Notes under the pieces: model-generated
What the model was told of the DNA's origin: nothing
Databases searched by the model: none
The model's input: the letters and a program-made list of their open reading frames with translations, nothing else
Made by a program: the position numbers and the translations under genes
Shown here: positions 58,495 to 64,000 of the stretch, one piece after another
How positions within the stretch are numbered: the stretch's first letter is position 1
Layout: every line of letters starts with the position of its first letter
Origin: Voacanga thouarsii
Lineage: Eukaryota; Streptophyta; Magnoliopsida; Gentianales; Apocynaceae
Assembly (NCBI GenBank): GCA_026120185.1
Contig: JANUWF010001050.1
Location: forward strand, 1,493,001 to 1,557,000
Direction of reading: 5' to 3'
DNA: 64,000 nucleotides

Positions 58495-60551
58495 TGTTGG
58501 AATATATGCCCTCTAGACTAGATTCTCTGATGTAATTATCGAATTTATTAATAAAAGAATTTATTCTCAAAATTTGTTTGTGAATTTACATTTTATTTAT
58601 GCACGATTTTTGTTTGGAAATGACCTATTGTGTTTAAGTAAGTGATCAATGTGAATGGTGGTTTTTCACAGTAAGGTATAGATCATGGATTACTTAACAT
58701 ATAAATATTTGTTCTTGGCTGATTGATGAAAATGGAAATCTCATCATGTATAGGTTATTATATTATGAATTCCAAATAAAGAATGGCTTACCTTTAGTCA
58801 GTGAGTAGTCCACTCACTTCATAGCATGAACGTATTTTGAATACGTAGAACAAGACCTGTAATAGTGGTTTCTAAAAGTACTATTTAAAAGAAACCTAAA
58901 CTATTACTGCTACAGCGTGGACTAATACTCTACCGCTTGAGTATGAGTTGGTGGTCTGACGAAGTTAGAAGCATATACTTTGATATACTATAGTTGAGGT
59001 TCTTTCGTAGAACTAATATACTTGTATGTTGGGTATATGTGACTAGTTAGTTAAAATAGACTTGTACAAGATAGCTTATACGCTATATCACCCCTTGTGA
59101 TTGTTCAAATAATCTAATTATCTAAGGCCTTAGGAAACTTAACTTGGATGTTTGCTTTAGGATAACTCCCTTAAAAAGTGAAAACATTCTAGGAGTCATG
59201 GATCATTGGACTAAAGGTCTAAGGATGGTAGATGTCTATTAGAGAGGTGTTAATATACTCTTCCTCTCTAATTGCACGGTGATGGATAGAGGGGTATTTT
59301 AATAATTACACCTATAAGTAAAAGACTTTGCTAACGCAGTATTGTCCTTAGGGTCAATATTTTCTTTTGGTGATATTAGAAAATATTTAAAATGCAAAAT
59401 ATAACTATTTATATAGTAGGGGTATTTTGATCATTTTAGTAGCCAAAACGATGTGGTTTTTGGTCCTCGGAATGGCCCTTTAGTCATGAAAGATTTGGGT
59501 TAAGTAATTAGTCTTGATAATTGTGAATTTTTATTTTATTTGTCTAATTTATTATTGGACTAGAATAAAATAAAAGGTCCAAGAATGGGTATTTTGGTCA
59601 TTTTAGTAGCCAAGGCAATGTGTTTTTTGGTCCCCGGAATGACCCTTAAGTCATGAAAGATTTTGGTTAAGAAATTGGTCTTGATAATTATGAATTTTTA
59701 TTTTATTAGTCTAATTTATTATTAGACTAGAATAAAATAAAAGGTCCTAGAAAGAGTATTTATTTTATCTAATTTAATTGGTTAATTAATTATTTAGGGC
59801 CCAAGACCCAAATTGAATAATTAAAAAATTAATCTAGAACTAGATAAAAGGTATGAAATTTTATTTGATTTATTTGGACTTGTTAATTATTTATTAGGCT
59901 ATTTAATAAAGCTCAAAAAATAAATGATCGAGATTTATTATTTATAAGTGTTCAAGCCCAAAAATAAATAATTTTATCTGACCTAATGAATAAGACCAAG
60001 GTAAAATAAAATTTATAAAAAAATATTAAATTAATTATTAATTTAATTAATTAATTAATTAATTAAAGACAACATGGGATGGATCCCGTGTTGTTCTGTG
60101 TGAAGGATAACGGAAAGTTTGGGTGCTTTCTATTTTCACACTGATGAATTATTCTCTCTCGAGGTGTGTAAATGAAAAATGAATTGAAGTGGAGCAGGGG
60201 TCTTTGGCAATTAGGTGAGCTTTCAATTCACAGAAGCAAGGGAAAGAAAACAGCTTTGCGTATTTTTCATTTTGCATTGACTGAAAGCCAAACCCATTTC
60301 AAGCCTTCAAAGCTTATCAAAATTCAATCTTTAAACCTTTACCGGCTGTGCTACGGACACTACTTCGAAAGATCGAAAGCTTCGTATAGATAAGACGCAG
60401 TAGACGTTTGCAAGAACGTGAGCCACTACCCTCAAATATCCTTATAAAGACATCTACATCAGTACGAAGAGGGTCATTCAATCACAGAGGTAAAATTTTC
60501 ATTTTCCTAACATGATTTCATTTTGATGATTTTTGCCATTGTAAGCCTTCA
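58495..60551 (+). repeat. 3' LTR of copia E
   Basis: 2057 bp, longer than the 5' LTR by one internal 167-bp tandem duplication. Otherwise colinear and visibly diverged from 51022-52917. Confidence 0.93.
59421..59754. repeat. 167-bp tandem duplication inside the 3' LTR of E
   Basis: GGTATTTTGATCATTTTAG at 59421 recurs as GGTATTTTGGTCATTTTAG at 59588, and the following sequence repeats down to AAAGGTCC. The other E LTRs have one copy. The two copies differ by several substitutions, so it is not recent. Confidence 0.85.
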
Positions 60552-61810
60552 GATAGGAGATAAGAAAAGTTTTGCAGTATGGAAAAATATAAAAGAGGAC
60601 ATGTTGTGGTAACTGCTAATAACTTTAAGATGCCAATGACACATGTTGAGCTCTAGTAGTACCATGATTCATCTCTACAGAAGTAGAGTTAGATAATGTG
60701 CTACACGTGCTAGGCATGAAAAAGGACCTACTATCAATATCACAGCTAGCTTTAGCAGGGAATTATGTCACATTCGGCCCAGAAGACTTGAAGGTATATC
60801 ATCAATAAAAGTTAGAAGAAGAACAAATTATTAAAGGGCGAAGACTAGAATCTATCTATGTAATGTTTGCAGAGATAGCATATGTAGATAAGACTAAAAG
60901 GAACGATAAAATAGATTTGTGGCATGCAAGATTGGGATATGTAAGTTATACCAGACTAAATGTGATGATGAAGAAATAGATGCTGAAGGGCCTATCACAG
61001 TTAGAAGTTCAAGACAATATAATTTGTGCTGGCTGCCAGTATGGCAAAGCACATCAACTACTATAAGGGGAGTTAAAGTTTAGAACTAAGGCACCTTTGG
61101 AGCTAGTCCACTCAGATATCTTTGGCCCGGTGAAGTAGTTATCGGTAAGTGGTTATCGATACATGATAACTTTTATCGATGACTATTCTCAATATGTCTG
61201 GATTGATTTCACGAAAGAAAAGTCTGAAGCCTTAACAAAGTTTAAGGCATTCATGGAGAAAATAGAAAGTGAAATTGACTATGAAATAAGGAGCCTTCGA
61301 ACAGGCAACTGTGGAGAATACACTTCAGAGAAATGTACAAAGTTCTTGGAACAAAACAAGATTCGACGACAACTGACATGTTCGAACACTCCGCAATAGA
61401 ATAGGAGTTGTGTAAAGAAATACTTGACGCCTAGCAAAGACTTGTAGAAGCATGCTGCATGCTAAAAATGTTCAACCACAGTTCTACGCAAAATGCATGA
61501 AGATAGAAGCATATATCACAAATTGTCTACCACAAGTAAAGCTCGGCATGATCTCACTTTACGAGAACCTATGAAAAAAGAAGCCCCTTATAGCTCACTT
61601 CCGAGTTTTTGGGTGCGTATGCTATTTGTTGGTGCTTGATCATTTGAGGAGCAAGTTTGAGAAGAAGGTAATCTGTTGTATCTTTGTCGAATACAATTCT
61701 AGATGAAAGGGATGGATTTATTGTAATCTTGACACAGGTAGATGCTACACATATAGAAATATTGTATTTAATAAAGCATCATCTTTGTGGTCATCTCAGG
61801 CCGAGAAGGT
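60552..61810 (+). pseudogene. Copia F protease end and integrase
   Basis: After the E insertion: GDKKSFAVWKNIKEDML, then LWHARLGYVSYTRLN, CAGCQYGKAHQLL, LVHSDIFGPVK, ITFIDDYSQYVWIDF and IRSLRTGNCGEYTSEK. In the second catalytic motif Gly replaces the expected Asp (RTDN.GEY elsewhere). Many stops. Catalytically dead integrase. Confidence 0.88.
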
Positions 61811-63525
61811 ACCACAATCTAACTAAATCTTAGAAGAGTCAGCGAAAAAGCTAGAAGAACAAGAAGAAGATTATTTAACCTATGAAACAACTAAAGAGGT
61901 TGGTAAAGAATTACCATCAAAGAAGTTATCATCAAGCAAATTAAAGAGTCCATAACAGATAGGAGTACACAAACTTACAGAAGATCAGATGCCCAGTTAA
62001 TATGAAGAAATGGATGAAGAGGAGGAGGCACAGTCACTACTTCAGAGGTCTACTTGGTAATGGAGACCTAATCTAAAGTATACAAATGCAACCTTGATCA
62101 AGGACAGTGTAAGAGAGCCAGCCACGTATGAAGAAGCTTCCAAACATAAGGAATGGAGAAAGGCGATAGAAGAAGAAATACAAACACTAATGCAAAACAA
62201 GACGTGGAGATTTGGATCAATTGACAGATACAAAGCTCGATTAGTGGCTTGAGGTTTCTCATAAAAATATGGGTTAGAATATGACGAGACGTTCAGTCCA
62301 GTGGCAAAGATTACTACAGTGTGAGTATTATTTGTGAGCAAGTCATGGCAAATAGATGTGAAAAAATGCATTCTTCTATGGAGAACTTGATCGAGATATA
62401 TAAATGCAACAACCACAAGGGTTCGAGAACAAGACATATACACAGTACGTGCGCAAGCTAAAAAAGCACTCTATGAACTGAAACAGGCACCACGAACATG
62501 ATATGGAAAATTTGCAGAATTCTTGATACAGCTTGGATATTCGATGGCACTAGCTAATTCAAGTTTGTTTGTTAAAGCTCAAGAAGGGAAGCTAGCCATA
62601 GTACTTATGTATATAGATGATTTAATCATTACTGGAGATGATAAAGAATAAATCGAACAAATTAGGTCAAGTATCTCAATTCGCTTCCAGATGAAAAAGC
62701 TCAGAGAATTGAAACACTTTCTTGGATTGGAGATAAAACAAGTAAATAATGGATATTTTTATGCTAACTGAAGTATTCGCAGGATCTTCTACAAAAATAT
62801 GGCATGCTTGACTACAAATGAGCCTCTACTCCAATAGAGATAAATGTTCGATTATATTCAATTGAAGGAAAGGAACATGAAGATGGGATGATGTATCGAC
62901 AGTTAGTGGGTAATTTAATCTACTTAATATTAACGAGGACAAATATTTCATACTCAATTGGAGTCATAAGCAGATTCATGCAAACACTGAAGTAGCAACA
63001 TCTTAATGTAGTAAAAAGGATACTAAGATATGTAAAAAGTTCTCTAGATTATGGCTTGCTATACAAAAAGACAAATACATTACAAGTGACAGGATATTAT
63101 GATGCTGACTGGTGACTATGATACACGACGATCAACTGCTTGATATGCTTTTAGCCTTGGATCTGCAATTATTTCATAGTGTAGTAAGAGACAACCAACA
63201 ACGTCATTGTCTAGCATTGAGGCAGAATGTCGTGCTGCAGCAATGGCAACTTAAGAATATTTGTGGCTACTACAACTCTTGGAAGATCTTCACCAATCAG
63301 TGGATAAGGCAGTACAATTATATTTTGACAATCAATCAGCAATATAGTTAGCAGAGAATCCAATATTTCATGCAAGAACAAAGCACGTGGAGGTTAATTA
63401 TCACTTTGCATGGGAAAAGGTATTCTGTGGTCAAATTGAAATGAAGCACATGAAGGCTAAAGAACAAATTATAAATATTTTCACCGAAGGTCTCAATGGA
63501 GTAAAGCTTAAAGAATTTTGAAGGC
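61811..63525 (+). pseudogene. Copia F RT-RNase H
   Basis: Degenerate RT with YKARLVA, EYDETFSPVAKITT, a DVK...AFFYGELDRDIYMQQ region with a frame change, KALYELKQAPRT and [14 protein letters not shown] (a YIDD catalytic box). The RNase H part is clearest: SLSSIEAECRAAAMATQE near 63205-63260 and ARTKHVEVNYHFAWEKVF near 63380, ending GVKLKEF before a stop. Purine tract AAGGGGGAGTA precedes the 3' LTR. Confidence 0.88.
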
Positions 63526-63579
63526 AACTCGGTATGATCTCACAAGAAACAATATGAAACAGTCATTAAGGGGGAGTAT

Positions 63580-64000
63580 TGGGAAGTCAATGATTGCGCA
63601 GCTTCCACTGCCATTTGAGAACAATCTAGAGTTGCAATTTGCAACCAAATTTTGCAGCTACCATTCTACAACAATTTGGACAGCAGCAACTTGGAGAAAA
63701 ATATCATCAACTTGCATAGTTCACTTTCAGCTCATGAAGCTTCCACCATCTTTATCAACTTGCAGCTACCATGAATTATTCTAGAACCTACAACTTGCAA
63801 CAAAAATCCTCCTTGGAAGATGTCCACCACCATTGCAACTTGCATGATCCTAGAACAATCAAGAAATAGCAATTCAGTTAGGTTGCCTATAATTAGAGAT
63901 GATTCTTATTGCTTTGTATCAACATAAAAAAAAAAAGGTTAAGGGACGTGTGGTGTGTGCATAAGACAATAAAAGCACTAAGTGCTCATATGTATTAGTG
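63580..64000 (+). repeat. 3' LTR of copia F, partial
   Basis: TGGGAAGTCAATG onward follows 49238-49660, including the CTTATAATTAGAG-like region and the A-run with GTGTGTGCAT. It ends at the window edge, with roughly 110-140 bp missing. Confidence 0.9.

Larger units (their letters stand above)
51022..60551 (+). mobile_element. Copia retrotransposon E, full length, defective, nested in F
   Basis: 9.5 kb with long LTRs (51022-52917 and 58495-60551), PBS TGGTATCAGAGCC at 52920, gag-pol 54592-58430 and purine tract AAGTGGGAGA at 58484-58493. Flanks are GACAA (51017-51021) and GATAG (60552-60556), which fit an original GACAG target duplication with one transition on each side. That joins F protease codons M-T-G-D. 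The duplication boundary (53249/53250) falls in its leader. Confidence 0.93.
49238..64000 (+). mobile_element. Copia retrotransposon F, split by E; runs off the window
   Basis: 5' LTR 49238-49775, PBS TGGTATCAGAGC at 49779, gag and protease start to 51021, then element E (51022-60551), then the rest of pol from 60552 and the 3' LTR from 63580. The join across E restores the copia protease context: NHMT before the insertion and GDKKSF after it. F inserted into the LINE relic; its own target duplication cannot be checked because the 3' LTR leaves the window. Heavily mutated, the oldest element here. Confidence 0.93.

Noticed and set aside
20778..63579. Endogenous plant pararetrovirus or envelope-bearing retroelement
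   Set aside because: All pol regions have PR-IN-RT order, LTRs and tRNA-primed sites of Ty1/copia, and no movement protein, coat or envelope-like frame was seen.

Overview
This is nuclear DNA of a flowering plant, most likely a eudicot. It has spliced genes with TATA boxes and GT/AG introns, AT-rich intergenic DNA, many Ty1/copia LTR retrotransposons primed by initiator-tRNA-Met-type binding sites, CACTA-type transposon ends, MITEs and plant-style LINE relics. I could not identify the species. Only two genes look intact: a pair of LOB-domain (LBD1/LBD11-clade) transcription factor genes at 17273-18491 and 45178-46396. Almost everything else is transposon.

Layout. 1-486 is a 254-bp direct tandem repeat. 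1806-6680 is an array of about twelve ~425-bp monomers, each with hairpin-forming motifs. It appears to be the inside of a CACTA-like element whose right end is at 8430, and which carries a solo LTR (6881-8325, TSD ATTTT). 8431-9523 is a truncated LTR of family E. 9524-14697 is mostly unassigned AT-rich DNA with a second CACTA end (to 12437), a coding-like relic, and a 280-bp sequence present twice (11941 and 13716). 14707-14831 is a small MITE.

14837-53249 is a tandem segmental duplication. Unit 1 (14837-30453) and unit 2 (30459-53249) each contain, in order: a short unassigned block, a Tourist-like MITE, the LBD gene, the 3' part of a LINE-like element with zinc-binding and RNase H domains (minus strand), the 5' part of copia element F, and the 5' LTR and leader of copia element E. 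Later insertions differ between units. Unit 1 gained copia A (20778-26095, TSD ACCTT). Unit 2 gained copia B (30691-36210, TSD CTTCT) and copia C (37286-43994, TSD ACCAT), and C itself holds a solo LTR D (39175-40624, TSD CTAAA). With these removed, both units are about 10.3-10.6 kb.

From 49238 to beyond the right edge is element F, split in its protease region by complete element E (51022-60551). F resumes at 60552 and its 3' LTR starts at 63580. The implied order is: LINE, then F into the LINE, then E into F, then the tandem duplication, then A into unit 1 and B and C into unit 2, then D into C followed by LTR-LTR recombination.

No retroelement has a fully open coding region. I see no RNA gene, no CRISPR array and no clear new molecular system. 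The most informative points are the duplicated LBD pair with mostly amino-acid-changing differences, the duplication breakpoint lying on a MITE target site, an apparent templated-repair scar that removed a coding-like block from unit 1, and the hairpin-bearing satellite. All identity figures come from reading alignments by eye.
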